This document shows positions 44,744 to 54,360 of a stretch of 64,000 nucleotides of DNA, one piece after another. Source of the DNA: JAAXHH01 sp965248395 (lineage in GTDB: Bacteria; JAAXHH01); the NCBI GenBank assembly GCA_965248395.1, contig OZ252103.1, forward strand, positions 2,852,001-2,916,000, written 5' to 3'. The notes under the pieces are model-generated. The model ran no database searches and had not been told where the DNA came from. It saw only the letters and a list, made by a program, of their open reading frames with translations. The position numbers were made by a program, and so were the translations under genes. How positions within the stretch are numbered: position 1 is the stretch's first letter; each line of letters opens with the position of its first letter.

Positions 44744-45256
44744 ATGTCCCAACAAGCGCGTGATACCGCCCGCATCGTCGAGCTGAACGAGTTTCCCGGA
44801 CTGAGAGCGGGCCTGGGGACCATTGTCGCCACCTCGGGCGGGTACGACCCCCTCCATCCCGGTCATGCTTCCTGCCTCCTGGAATCATCCCGTTACGGTG
44901 ATACCCTGGTCGTCATCGTCAACGGGGACGGATTCCTTCGCCGCAAAAAGGGCAAGCCCTTCATGGACCTCAAGGCCCGTTGCCAGGTCGTCTCCTGCAT
45001 GCGTACCGTGGATTATGTCATTCCCTTCGAGATCGAGGACGACGACACGGTCTGCGAGGCCCTACGGGTGATCCGGCCCCATGTGTTCACCAAGGGCGGC
45101 GACCGGACCGACATGTCGAATATACCCGAATGGGACGTCTGCAAGGAACTGGGGATCGAAGTAATCTCGGGGGTCGGCCTGGACAAGGCCTGGAGCAGTA
45201 CCGATTACCTGGAAACGTGGGGGCGTTTCTGGTCGGAACAAGCGGGACGTACCTGA
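44744..45256 (+). CDS. Nucleotidyltransferase (cytidylyl/adenylyltransferase-like)
   Basis: This 170-residue protein has the HxGH motif of the superfamily in GGYDPLHPGHASCL, and VIVNGDGFLRRKKGK, VFTKGGDR further on. It resembles RfaE C-terminal domain, glycerol-3-phosphate and ethanolamine-phosphate cytidylyltransferases, which make NDP-linked sugars or polyols in the cytoplasm. Which nucleotide and phosphate ester it uses is not clear. It starts 43 bases after the DUF6702 gene on the same strand. Confidence 0.8.
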   Translation: MSQQARDTARIVELNEFPGLRAGLGTIVATSGGYDPLHPGHASCLLESSRYGDTLVVIVNGDGFLRRKKGKPFMDLKARCQVVSCMRTVDYVIPFEIEDDDTVCEALRVIRPHVFTKGGDRTDMSNIPEWDVCKELGIEVISGVGLDKAWSSTDYLETWGRFWSEQAGRT

Positions 45257-45269
45257 CGCCGCCTGTTCC

Positions 45270-46271
45270 CTAGCCTATTTCTCCCGCTTCCAGCATGGAA
45301 ATGAAGGCGGAATCGTCTACGGTCAGGGGAAGATGCACGCGGCCGCGCCGGCGGCTCGATTCGTAGGTCGCGAAGATCAGTTCGGTCGCCTTCAGGGCCC
45401 GACCGCTGTCCAGTACCGGCGTTCTATCCGTATTGAGGGCGTCGACGAGGTCAAGTACGGTCGATACGGTTGCGTCCTCGCTTCCGGTTTCGTCAAGCGG
45501 AGCCTTTTCCCATGCTGCGCCGCCATGCCGCATTAACCGGAGGGGCGTGTCTTCGTCCACGCCGACGTCGATAATCCCGTCCGTACCGATAAGGCGATTG
45601 GCGGGTCCGTTCGTCCCCGCGGCGCCGGTGGCGAGTATCCCTTCCACCCCGTTCTTCCACCGGATCCACGATAGCCCGGCTGTGTCCAGAGGAACGCCGA
45701 AAGCCTCCCGGTCCTCGGACGCGTCGATCTGTCCCAGGACCCATTCCGCCGGCACTTCATCGTTGTAGAAAAAGAACGTGTCGAACCAGTGGGTGCCCCA
45801 GTCGAACAAGTTGGAGCAGGTGGTTTCGAGCCGGACGAGTTCACCGACGGCGCCTTCTTTCAGCAGGCGCCGGGCCGTGAGGAAACGGGCTTCGAACCGA
45901 CGCTGGTGGCATAAGGTGAGCAACACGCCGTGCTCGCGGCATACGTGATCCATGGCCTTGGCTTCACCCCAGGTGGGCGCCATGGGTTTCTCGCAGTGGA
46001 CGGCTTTCACACCCCGGCCCACCGACGCGAGCACCATCTTGCCGTGGTCGGCCGGCCAGGTACAGATGCTGACGATGTCGAGTTGTTCACTCTCGAGCAT
46101 GTCGCGGTAACTTTTATAGGTACGGGGCACCTCGAATTCTGCCTGAAACGCCCATCGCGCTTCCCCCACGGGGTCCGCGCAGGCCGTGATTTCGGCTTGC
46201 GGACATGCCATGTAACCCTAGGCGTGGCTCTTGCCCCTTCCTCCGCAACCTATTATGCCGACCCGGTTCAT
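45270..46271 (-). pseudogene. Gfo/Idh/MocA family oxidoreductase (2), interrupted by TAG at codon 18
   Basis: Read from ATG 46271 (GGGAG about 8 bases upstream), the sequence encodes MNRVGIIGCGGRGKSHA, the complete Rossmann N-terminus, then TAG at 46218-46220, and continues in the same frame to a natural stop at 45270. The remaining 313 residues (start Met 46211) include CEKPMAPTWGEAK and the C-terminal beta-sheet domain. A protein starting at Met 46211 would lack the nucleotide-binding loop and be inactive. A single base change, for example CAG to TAG, explains it. It is divergent from an intact member of the same family at 46466. Confidence 0.8.
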
Positions 46272-46465
46272 AACGATCTCCCGTTCACGGACCAGGCCGC
46301 TCAAGGCAAGGCCGCGATGTTGTATTTGTTTCTTGTCCAGTGTCCGGTGTCACCATATAATTCACCGGTATACCATTTAACGAACGTACCTGCAGTTCTC
46401 GAAGGCAATATACACGGCGAGTCAGGGAAATCATCCGTATTCTCTCGATTGCCCCGGAGGGAAAA

Positions 46466-47569
46466 ATGGCCAGAAGATACCGCGCCGCCGTGGTCGGACT
46501 GGGTCGCATGGGCAGCACCTTCGATGATGAGATAGACCAGGGTGGATCAATCTTCCTGCCTTACTGCCACGCGCCTTCCTATCACGCCGCACCCGACGTG
46601 GACCTGGTCGCCGGGGTGGATCCCCACGACGAACAGCGGTCTATTTTCGGCGCACGCTGGGGTATTGAAGACAACCACTTGTACGCCGACTATCGCGATA
46701 TGCTCGAAAAGGAAAAGCCAGACCTGCTCAGCGTTTGTACCACCGCACGGATCCGATCCCAAATCGTACAGGACGCCGCCAGGGCCGGCGTGAAGGCCAT
46801 ATGGGCCGAGAAGCCGATCGCCCTCACCCTGGCCGAGGCGGACGCCATGGTGGAGACTTGCGCGGACCACGGCGTCACCCTGGCCATCAATTGCGCCCGG
46901 CGATGGCATCCTTTCTTCGCCCGCGCGAAGACCATGATCGAAGAAGATGAACTCGGCGAGATCGTCCAGGTGACGGGCTATGGCCAGTGCGGTCTTTCTC
47001 ATAACGGCAGCCACCTCATAGATATCGTCCGGTACATGGCCGGCGGAAGGGTGGAATGGGTATACGGCGAGATGGAATCCGACGAAGCAGCCGCGGGCGA
47101 GAAGGACCTGATGGGCAACGGATACCTGGCTTTCGACAACGAAGTACGGGCCTATATCCGTGGCATGGACTGCGGGATCGCGAACTGGGAAATTGACGTC
47201 CTGGGCACTAAGGGCCGCTTCCGCTCGATCGCGAACGGCCAGGACGTCGAACTGACCAAGCTCCACGCCGGGGGCTTGCGCGGCAGAGGCGTACCTGCGC
47301 GGATTCCCTTTCCTTGGCCCCCCCGCAACCCCGCGATGGGACTGGCGATCGTATCGGACCTGGTCTCGGCCATTGAAAACGGCCATCCGCCGAAGTGTTC
47401 CGGGGCGGATGGGCTCGAAGCCCTGGAGGTGGCCGTCGCCCTCCGTGAATCGCACCGCAGGGGCGGACAGAGGGTCCGCCTTCCCCTGGAGGACCGCGGC
47501 CTGGGTATCCTTTCCGCCGAAATACAACGGGACGACGTACCCGCGCGCGTGCGGCGTCTTCAGGGATGA
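46466..47569 (+). CDS. Gfo/Idh/MocA family oxidoreductase (3)
   Basis: This 367-residue NAD(P)-dependent oxidoreductase has VVGLGRMGSTFDDE (Rossmann loop), IWAEKPIALTLAEAD and a full C-terminal domain. The first gene of a plus-strand run (oxidoreductase, isomerase, aminotransferase, binding protein), it probably oxidises a sugar or amino sugar. The CGGAGGG stretch a few bases before the ATG serves as ribosome binding site. Confidence 0.9.
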   Translation: MARRYRAAVVGLGRMGSTFDDEIDQGGSIFLPYCHAPSYHAAPDVDLVAGVDPHDEQRSIFGARWGIEDNHLYADYRDMLEKEKPDLLSVCTTARIRSQIVQDAARAGVKAIWAEKPIALTLAEADAMVETCADHGVTLAINCARRWHPFFARAKTMIEEDELGEIVQVTGYGQCGLSHNGSHLIDIVRYMAGGRVEWVYGEMESDEAAAGEKDLMGNGYLAFDNEVRAYIRGMDCGIANWEIDVLGTKGRFRSIANGQDVELTKLHAGGLRGRGVPARIPFPWPPRNPAMGLAIVSDLVSAIENGHPPKCSGADGLEALEVAVALRESHRRGGQRVRLPLEDRGLGILSAEIQRDDVPARVRRLQG

Positions 47570-47597
47570 ATACATTAGCGATGATACATTAGCGATG
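47570..47597 (+). repeat. Perfect 14-base tandem duplication after a stop codon
   Basis: ATACATTAGCGATG at 47570-47583 is repeated without gap at 47584-47597, immediately after the TGA of the oxidoreductase gene and just before the ribosome binding site of the next gene. Confidence 0.95.
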
Positions 47598-47611
47598 CAA
47601 AAGGAGACGGG

Positions 47612-48376
47612 ATGAAGCTCGGGTTCGTAACCTACCAGATCGGCAGGGACTGGGATGTGCCGACCATCATCGACATGTGCGGAAGAACGGGTTTTACGGG
47701 CGTGGAACTGCGCACGACCCACGCCCACGGCGTGGAAGCCCAACTGAGTCCGAGCGAGCGAAGGGATGTCAGGAAGCAGTTCGAGGACGGCGGCGTGGAT
47801 CTCGTGGGACTGGGCACGGCCTTCGAATACCACGCGGTCGACCCGGTCGAAGTTCGTCAGAATATCGAAGGAACGTTTGAATACGCGAAACTGGCGGCCG
47901 ACCTGGGTTGTCCAGGCGTCAAGGTACGTCCGAACGGGCTTCAGACAGATCAGGGCGTTCCGGAAGAAAAAAACTTGGAACAGATCGGTAAAGCCATCGG
48001 GGAATGTGCGGAAGCGGCCGACGGCCTTGGCGTCCAGATCCGGGTCGAGGTGCACGGCAGGGACACACTGGAACCGCGGCGCATGCGGGCCATCATGGAT
48101 CATGCCGATCATCCCAATGCGCGCATATGCTGGAACTCCAACTTCGGCGAGGTGGTGGACGGATCCGTCGAGGAAAACTACAGGCTGCTGAGCCACAAGA
48201 TCAGCCTGGTCCATATCACCAAAATCTCCCGTGCCGAGTATCCGTGGCGCGAACTGTTCCGCCTGCTCAAAGCGGACGGCTACGAGGGTTACACGCTCGC
48301 GGAAATCGATCACAGTCCCGAACCCGAACGACTGATGGGATACTACAGGGCCCTCTGGCAAGCCTACCAGGAGTGA
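47612..48376 (+). CDS. Sugar phosphate isomerase/epimerase (TIM-barrel, AP-endonuclease-2 fold)
   Basis: This 254-residue protein has the xylose-isomerase-like TIM barrel, with metal-type Glu/His/Asp residues in VRVEVHGRD, NARICWNSN and TLAEIDHSP. The short N-terminus LGFVTYQIGRDWDVP is typical of the family. It probably interconverts sugar or inositol intermediates between the oxidoreductase and aminotransferase steps. AAGGAG precedes the ATG. Confidence 0.85.
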   Translation: MKLGFVTYQIGRDWDVPTIIDMCGRTGFTGVELRTTHAHGVEAQLSPSERRDVRKQFEDGGVDLVGLGTAFEYHAVDPVEVRQNIEGTFEYAKLAADLGCPGVKVRPNGLQTDQGVPEEKNLEQIGKAIGECAEAADGLGVQIRVEVHGRDTLEPRRMRAIMDHADHPNARICWNSNFGEVVDGSVEENYRLLSHKISLVHITKISRAEYPWRELFRLLKADGYEGYTLAEIDHSPEPERLMGYYRALWQAYQE

Positions 48377-48422
48377 CCGGCGCCGCAGAACCCCTGGTTC
48401 ACTCGAAAGGTCTTTTCAATAT

Positions 48423-49748
48423 ATGACAACAGCACAGGTATCTTCGCAGGAGTCCGTCTACCGCAACCGGACGCCGGGATCCTACGAGGCGTTCAAACGC
48501 TCGGGTGAAGTCATGCCCGGCGTCGCCAAGGGCGCTTACTACTACGCTCCGTACCCGATCACCATAGAGCGGGCCGAAGGCTGCCGTCTCTACGACGTGG
48601 ACGGAAACCAATATGTGGATTTCGCCAATCACCATACCACGCAGATCCTGGGGCACAATCATCCCGCCATTATCCGCGCGGTGAAGCGCCAACTCGAACG
48701 GGGCATTGCCGTGGCCGCGCCCATGGGAAATGAAACCGTTTTGGCGGAAGCGCTGTGCCAGCGGGTAAAGTCTCTCGATATGATCCGGTTCTGCAACTCC
48801 GGGACGGAGGCAACGCTACACGCCATCCGGCTGGTCCGGGAATTCACGGACCGGCATATCATCGCCAAGTTCGAGGGGGGATACCACGGCAGCCATGACG
48901 CCGTCGAAATCAGCGTCGCGCCCGACCCCGGAATAGCGGGACCCGCGACGCGGCCCGTACCGGTGAGAGGCGCTGGTGGCATGCCGCCCAATACCATCGA
49001 CAACATCATCATTCTCCCACTGGATGACGAAGCGGCCATGGAAGCGCTCATCGGGGAACACCGGGACGAACTGGCGGCCGTGATACTCGATCCCAGGACC
49101 GGTGTCCTTCCCCAGCGTCCGGCGTTCATCAGAGCGGTGCGCGACATCACGCGTCAAAACGACGTACTGCTCATATTCGATGAAATCGTTGGTTTCCGTG
49201 CGGCGCCGGGAGGCGTCCAGTCGCTGTGCGGCATCATGCCCGACCTTACGACCTACGGCAAGATCGTTGGCGGCGGTTTTCCCGTAGGCGCCTTCGGCGG
49301 ACGGAAAGACCTGATGGCTCTGCTAGATCCGACCCTGGGGAAACCCCGGTTGTCTCAAAGTGGTTCCTTCAGCGGACACCCGGTAGCCATGGCCGCGGGT
49401 CAAGCGATGCTGGAGGTACTCACGCCCGAAATATACGATAGGCTGGACCACCTGACTGATCGCCTTGTGTCGGGTCTCCAGGATGTATTCGATCGGTCCG
49501 GTATGGCGGCGACGGTGGTTGCGTCCGGGTCGACTTTCAGCATATACTTCACAGGGGGACCGGTTCGCACCTACCGGGACGTGGCGGCGGCGGACAAGGG
49601 ACCCGTCCCGGGCGTCTTTCTCGCCCTGCTCAACAAGGGATACTACCTTGCGAACGGACTCGGCATGAACTGCCTTTCCGCGGCCATGGACGAATCGCAT
49701 GTCGACGGCCTCATAGGGGCCATGGGCGAGGCTTTGGAAGAGAACTGA
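48423..49748 (+). CDS. Class III PLP aminotransferase (glutamate-1-semialdehyde aminomutase-like)
   Basis: This 441-residue fold-type I enzyme has FCNSGTEATLHAIRL, KFEGGYHGSHDA and the Schiff-base Lys in TTYGKIVGGGFPVGAFGG, with DEIVGFR before it. Such proteins include GSA aminomutase and many omega-aminotransferases. Its place after an oxidoreductase and isomerase suggests amination of a keto-sugar or a related compound, or removal of an amino group. Not the hemL housekeeping copy judging by context. Confidence 0.9.
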   Translation: MTTAQVSSQESVYRNRTPGSYEAFKRSGEVMPGVAKGAYYYAPYPITIERAEGCRLYDVDGNQYVDFANHHTTQILGHNHPAIIRAVKRQLERGIAVAAPMGNETVLAEALCQRVKSLDMIRFCNSGTEATLHAIRLVREFTDRHIIAKFEGGYHGSHDAVEISVAPDPGIAGPATRPVPVRGAGGMPPNTIDNIIILPLDDEAAMEALIGEHRDELAAVILDPRTGVLPQRPAFIRAVRDITRQNDVLLIFDEIVGFRAAPGGVQSLCGIMPDLTTYGKIVGGGFPVGAFGGRKDLMALLDPTLGKPRLSQSGSFSGHPVAMAAGQAMLEVLTPEIYDRLDHLTDRLVSGLQDVFDRSGMAATVVASGSTFSIYFTGGPVRTYRDVAAADKGPVPGVFLALLNKGYYLANGLGMNCLSAAMDESHVDGLIGAMGEALEEN

Positions 49749-49798
49749 AACCGGGGTGGGATAAACCGGACGATTTATTCACAAACAGGAACGAGACC

Positions 49799-51460
49799 AT
49801 GTCCAACACAGTAAAGTGCGCTTTTTGCCTGCTCGGAGCAGTTGCCTTCTTCTTTTTACTACCCCTGCTGATTTCGGCGCAAAGTGACGACTCCGGTAAA
49901 TCAGCGGCCAGGCCCCTGCCCCCGGACGCTGCGCCGAGGGAACGGCAGGTCATGAGGTACATGAGCCCGGAACCTCGAACGCTCGACTCCGCCATCAACG
50001 ACTATGACACGGAAGACACGATTATCCCATACGAACCTTTGCTTCGGCGGGACCCTTACTGGCATCCCGAGCCCGCGGCTGCCGACAGTTACGAATCGTC
50101 CCCTGACGGCAAAACGTGGACCTTTCACCTGAGGCCGGGAGCACGATGGAGCGACGGGCGTCCGGTCACGGCCCATGACTTCGTATATTCCTTCCGGCGC
50201 ATGCTGGATCCGAAGGAGGCCAACCCCTATGGGTTTTTCTACCACGATTTCAAAAACGCACGGCCCATAAACCGCGGCGAAATAGAGGATCTGACCCAAC
50301 TGGGCGTCCACGCTGTCGACGATCTCACGCTGGTCATCGAGACGGAGAAATCGGCTCCGTACCTGCCATTTATCGTATCCTACGGGAACGCCCTGCCAGT
50401 ACCTCCATGGCAGGTGGAAAAGTACGGCCGGAAATGGACCCGGCTGGAGAACATCGTCTCAAATTCTGGCTTCAAACTCTCTGAATGGGTAACGGGCAGC
50501 CACATGACCTTCGTTCCGGATCCCATGTACAACGGTCCCCACAAACCCTACCTGCAGAAGGTCATCCATCCCTTCCGCAACGCGGCGGTCGCCACCGTCC
50601 TCGCCTACGAAAACAACGAGGTGGACCGCGAACTCGTCGACGTGACCGACATGCCCCGCATCATGGCCGACCCCGAACTCGCGCCGGACCTGGTAAGGGT
50701 GGCCGCGAGAGCGTCGTGGTATCTCTTCTTCCGTACCCGCCAGCCGCCCTTCGACGACGTCCGCGTCAGGGAAGCCTTCACCCGGGCGATCGACCGGGAG
50801 GTGATCAGCAATATCCTGCTGGGTGGCACGGCCGTTCCGTCCTATTCCATGATTCCCCCGGAATTTGCGGAATACAACGGTCCGGCCATGAAGCGGCACC
50901 AGTCTTACGACCCCTCAAAGGCCCAGGAACTGATCCGGGTAGCCGGCTATCCCCGGGGTCGAGGATTCCCACGGCAGGAAATGTGGCTCAGAGCGCCTAA
51001 TCCCACCATCAAGCGGATCAGCGAGGCCATCATGGCCATGCTCAAGGAGAATATCGGGGTGGACGTCACCATCCGCGCCGCCGACCGCACCATGTATATG
51101 AACAACATGTACAACTGGCGCATGAACCTGGGACTGATCGTATTTTACGCGGACTACCTTGATCCGCGCAACATGCTCGACATGATCTGGCACTCGCAGC
51201 CGCAGGGGTACGGGCGGTCGGACTGGTCAAACACCGAGTTTGACACGTTGGTGGAGCAGGCGGCCTCGGAACTGGACACGGACCGTAGACGGGAACTCTA
51301 CCTGCGCGCGGAGGAAATCATGGTGACGGACTACGCCGGCGCCTTTCTCTTCCATCCGGTGAACCTGGAACTCAGAAAGCGCTGGGTGAAGGGCATCCCG
51401 GTAAACCCGGACGGTACCGTAGGGGCCATGGATTATACGCGGGCGTACATAGGCCGGTGA
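49799..51460 (+). CDS. Peptide/nickel-type ABC transporter substrate-binding protein
   Basis: The 553-residue protein has a signal peptide (CLLGAVAFFFLLPLLIS) and the SBP family 5 features: PRTLDSAINDYDTED, TFHLRPGARWSDGRPVTAHDF and VREAFTRAIDRE. It is periplasmic and binds oligopeptides or related compounds. No permease or ATPase gene is next to it, and a strong terminator follows, so the partner must be elsewhere. It is last in the 46466-51460 plus-strand run. Confidence 0.9.
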   Translation: MSNTVKCAFCLLGAVAFFFLLPLLISAQSDDSGKSAARPLPPDAAPRERQVMRYMSPEPRTLDSAINDYDTEDTIIPYEPLLRRDPYWHPEPAAADSYESSPDGKTWTFHLRPGARWSDGRPVTAHDFVYSFRRMLDPKEANPYGFFYHDFKNARPINRGEIEDLTQLGVHAVDDLTLVIETEKSAPYLPFIVSYGNALPVPPWQVEKYGRKWTRLENIVSNSGFKLSEWVTGSHMTFVPDPMYNGPHKPYLQKVIHPFRNAAVATVLAYENNEVDRELVDVTDMPRIMADPELAPDLVRVAARASWYLFFRTRQPPFDDVRVREAFTRAIDREVISNILLGGTAVPSYSMIPPEFAEYNGPAMKRHQSYDPSKAQELIRVAGYPRGRGFPRQEMWLRAPNPTIKRISEAIMAMLKENIGVDVTIRAADRTMYMNNMYNWRMNLGLIVFYADYLDPRNMLDMIWHSQPQGYGRSDWSNTEFDTLVEQAASELDTDRRRELYLRAEEIMVTDYAGAFLFHPVNLELRKRWVKGIPVNPDGTVGAMDYTRAYIGR

Positions 51461-51487
51461 TATCGAAGACTCGGTGACCGAGTAAAC

Positions 51488-51527
51488 AAAAAGCCTCCGC
51501 GTGAATGGATCAATGCGGAGGCTTTTT
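51488..51527 (+). terminator. Strong bidirectional rho-independent terminator
   Basis: A 13-base perfect stem (AAAAAGCCTCCGC at 51488-51500 with GCGGAGGCTTTTT at 51515-51527) with a 14-base loop and T-runs on both strands separates the binding-protein gene from the convergent TPR gene. Confidence 0.95.
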
Positions 51528-51557
51528 ATTGTTTAGTACTTCGTATCTCGACGCTGC

Positions 51558-52151
51558 TTACCTGATGGCGTCCTTCATCTGCGCGACGATGTCGCGTATG
51601 GACTTGGCATTTCGGGCTCTGGGCGCCAGGCTCAGGTAATTCTCGTAGGATTTGATCGCGTTCGGGTAATCCTCCCTGGTCTGATACAGGATACCCAGGT
51701 TGTAATGCCAGTTCGCCTTCTTGGCATTTAGACGTATAGCCGCCCGGTAAGCGCTGATGGCGTTGTTGTTGCTCTTGATCTTGCGATAGGCGTTACCCAT
51801 GGCGGCGTGGGCGTCGGCGTACTTGGCGTCGAGAAGAGTCGCCTGCTTGAAGGACTTTATCGCGTTGGTAGTCTGACCCGCCTTCTGCTGGGACAGGCCC
51901 AGGTTGTAGTAGGCTTCCTTGTAATCTTCCTTCAATTCGACGGCTTTCTGAAAAGCGCCGATGGCGTTCGCGAACTGCCCCGCTTTGAAATACGCTATGC
52001 CAAGATTGTAATGACGCGGGGGATCGTCGGGCATGGCTTCTATTTTAGCCTTTGCTTCCGTGATCGACTGGGCCTGCACCGCCGGAGCGGCGATCAGCGC
52101 AACCAGAACCATGAGGGCGGCAAGACTGTTCAGTTTCTTGATGCGTGTCAT
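51558..52151 (-). CDS. Exported TPR-repeat protein
   Basis: This 197-residue protein has a signal peptide (LAALMVLVALIAAPAVQAQ) and four or five TPR units (for example HYNLGIAYFKAGQFANAIGAF, DAHAAMGNAYRKIKS). It is probably periplasmic and mediates protein interaction. The ATG at 52151 has GGAGG about 8 bases upstream; the longer frame to 52190 is not preferred. Confidence 0.9.
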   Translation of the reverse strand: MTRIKKLNSLAALMVLVALIAAPAVQAQSITEAKAKIEAMPDDPPRHYNLGIAYFKAGQFANAIGAFQKAVELKEDYKEAYYNLGLSQQKAGQTTNAIKSFKQATLLDAKYADAHAAMGNAYRKIKSNNNAISAYRAAIRLNAKKANWHYNLGILYQTREDYPNAIKSYENYLSLAPRARNAKSIRDIVAQMKDAIR

Positions 52152-52332
52152 CCTAATTCCTCCGTTGGATAACTGAGAACCTGTGGACATGGAGTATTTA
52201 TGGACAATTTAGTTTTTTATGCATATATTGAGTCCAAGTTAGATATAATATGGCATTTACCATTAAAATGCAAGTCCAAATTGTGAACTTTTATGGAAAA
52301 GATTCGGAAACTGAATATCACGGGAGCCATCG

Positions 52333-52881
52333 ATGATACGATACTCAGTCGATGATTTTCTGGGCGACGCCCGGCGAATTGTTCGAGAACACGGCATAAA
52401 AGACGGGCTGGATGCAATCAGGGGAAACACCGAACGCTTGCTCCGCCAGTCCGACCTGCTGGAAACCTACGTGAACATGGACGAATATAAGGGGCATACC
52501 ATTATCGGCCACGACACGGAAACGGACATCTACGTCATTGTCCACGGCGGCCGAAAAGGCGGCAGTTCGCCCCCCCATGATCATGGTCCCTGCAGTGTGA
52601 TCTATGGAAACTTAACGGGGCACACGGTAATGAGGCGGTGGAACCGGCTGGATGATGGGGACTCCGAGGGGCAAGCCCGTCTCGAGGTGGCCAAAGAATA
52701 TACCGTCGGCACCGGTGAGGCGACCGCCTTTGCCCGGGGCGATATCCATTCCATCGACTATCCCGACGACGCCTTTTTCGTCCGGGTGACGGTGGGTGAC
52801 GTGGAACAACAGAAAACACGCCGTTTCGACCTGGAACGGGGTATCGTGGAGATCGACGACCGTGCGGCGAATGCCATGTAA
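52333..52881 (+). CDS. Cupin protein, cysteine-dioxygenase-like
   Basis: This 182-residue protein has cupin metal motifs: PPHDHGPCSVIYG (His-x-His) and a later ARGDIHSIDYP His, as in cysteine/3-mercaptopropionate dioxygenases, which use Fe(II) to oxidise thiols. An N-terminal helical part precedes the barrel. The substrate is uncertain. It is the first gene of a region with a desaturase, a second cupin and a di-iron protein. Confidence 0.8.
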   Translation: MIRYSVDDFLGDARRIVREHGIKDGLDAIRGNTERLLRQSDLLETYVNMDEYKGHTIIGHDTETDIYVIVHGGRKGGSSPPHDHGPCSVIYGNLTGHTVMRRWNRLDDGDSEGQARLEVAKEYTVGTGEATAFARGDIHSIDYPDDAFFVRVTVGDVEQQKTRRFDLERGIVEIDDRAANAM

Positions 52882-52956
52882 TGGACCACGGTCTGCATAT
52901 TTACCGGCCCGTAGCGTGATTCATTCCGGTCCATCCGGTTCTGCCATTACCGACCC

Positions 52957-53910
52957 ATGTCAACCGTTGAAAAGACAAAGCAACATCCTGCGATAAAACC
53001 CACCGACATCGTTCCCCCAGACCGGCTGAACGAATTGCTCCAGCGTCGAAACCTGCCGGGTTTCATCTACCTCGCGGGACACGCGGCGGCCACCTTGCTT
53101 ACCGGGTACCTGGTGTCGTTTTCCCTGGGGACGTGGTGGTTGGTGCCGGCCCTGTTGGCCCATGGAACAGTCGTAGTGCACTGGTTCGCGCCTTTTCACG
53201 AATGTTCCCATGGCACGGCCTTCAAAAGCACGTGGATGAACCGGATCGTCGGCTGGATCACCGGCACGGGTCTGTTTCTCATTCCCGCGTATTTCCGCTA
53301 CGAGCATCTCGCTCATCATTCCCATACGCAGATCACCGAGGATGATCCCGAAATGATCCCCATGGCGGAACGCCTGGGGGGTTATCTCTATTACGCGACA
53401 GGCATTCCCTATTTCTACAGCAACCTGACCACGCTGGCGCGCGTGCTATTCGGACGATTCAACGCGGTCGAACTGAAGTTTCTGCCCGGGCGGAAACGCG
53501 GAAACGTGGTGGTGGAATCCTGGAGTATGTGCCTGGCCTACGCGGCGCTGGCGGCCGGGTCGTTCTGGTTAGACTCGACGGCGGTGATCCTGTACTGGCT
53601 GGCGCCCCGTTTCCTGGGCGAACCCGTCATGCGCCTCATACGCATGTCCGAACACACGGGCTGCCCACGCGTGCGCCATATCCTGCTCAACACGCGGACC
53701 GTATTGACTATTCCCCTGGTCCGGTGGTTAAACTGGAACAACGCTTACCACGCCGAACACCACGCCATTCCGACCGTGCCCTTCCACGCCCTGGAAGACC
53801 TGCACAGGATCATGGGTCCCCATTTCAAAGAAGTGCGCCCGGGATACGTGAATACGCAGCTGCACCTGCTGTCAAACGGGATGAAGAAGGAAAACGCTCA
53901 AGGCGGTTGA
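52957..53910 (+). CDS. Membrane fatty acid desaturase-like protein (2)
   Basis: This 317-residue protein has three histidine boxes: FHECSHGTAF, LAHHSHTQI and YHAEHHAIP. Four or more membrane segments surround them. It is a di-iron membrane oxygenase or desaturase with unknown acyl or carotenoid substrate. It is distinct in sequence from the copy at 16662. It starts 75 bases after the cupin gene and converges with the second cupin gene. Confidence 0.85.
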   Translation: MSTVEKTKQHPAIKPTDIVPPDRLNELLQRRNLPGFIYLAGHAAATLLTGYLVSFSLGTWWLVPALLAHGTVVVHWFAPFHECSHGTAFKSTWMNRIVGWITGTGLFLIPAYFRYEHLAHHSHTQITEDDPEMIPMAERLGGYLYYATGIPYFYSNLTTLARVLFGRFNAVELKFLPGRKRGNVVVESWSMCLAYAALAAGSFWLDSTAVILYWLAPRFLGEPVMRLIRMSEHTGCPRVRHILLNTRTVLTIPLVRWLNWNNAYHAEHHAIPTVPFHALEDLHRIMGPHFKEVRPGYVNTQLHLLSNGMKKENAQGG

Positions 53911-53918
53911 TCGGAGGG

Positions 53919-54314
53919 TCAGCCTTCCCGGGATGCCGGAGGTTTTTCCCTAGAGGGTACGACACACAGGAATCCAAGAGGTTCCTCTCCGACGCTCTCG
54001 AACTGGTGCTGTTCGTTCGGGGCGATGTAAACCACGTCGCCCGGCCCCACGTCGTGCATGTCCCACCCGATAAGAACCCTCGCACGTCCCCGCAGTATGT
54101 AGATACCGTGGTCGTGGGCGTGACGGTCGAAGGAGGACTGGCCGCCCGGTTCGATTTCGAAATACCGCACGGAGAAGTTATTCGCCCCTTCGTCGGGACC
54201 GATGACCACCCGGACCGACCCGCCTACCGCCCCGCCCTTGTTGTAGGGGACCATGTCCACGCCCGACCAGTCGTTCGCTCCGTTCTGTCCGCGGTGTTTG
54301 TGTACGACACCCAT
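53919..54314 (-). CDS. Cupin-domain protein
   Basis: This 131-residue single-domain cupin has the metal motifs RHAHDHGIYILRG (His-x-His with trailing Gly) and YIAPNEQHQFES (second His). Members include small isomerases, dioxygenases and regulators. No signal peptide. It is 46 bases downstream of the di-iron gene on the same strand. Confidence 0.85.
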   Translation of the reverse strand: MGVVHKHRGQNGANDWSGVDMVPYNKGGAVGGSVRVVIGPDEGANNFSVRYFEIEPGGQSSFDRHAHDHGIYILRGRARVLIGWDMHDVGPGDVVYIAPNEQHQFESVGEEPLGFLCVVPSREKPPASREG

Positions 54315-54360
54315 GCCACGCCTTTCCTGCCTGAGACCGCATTGCGCTTAAGATAATGTA

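Noticed and set aside
46547..48361. 604-codon minus-strand frame
   Set aside because: It spans the antisense of two real plus-strand genes with known motifs.
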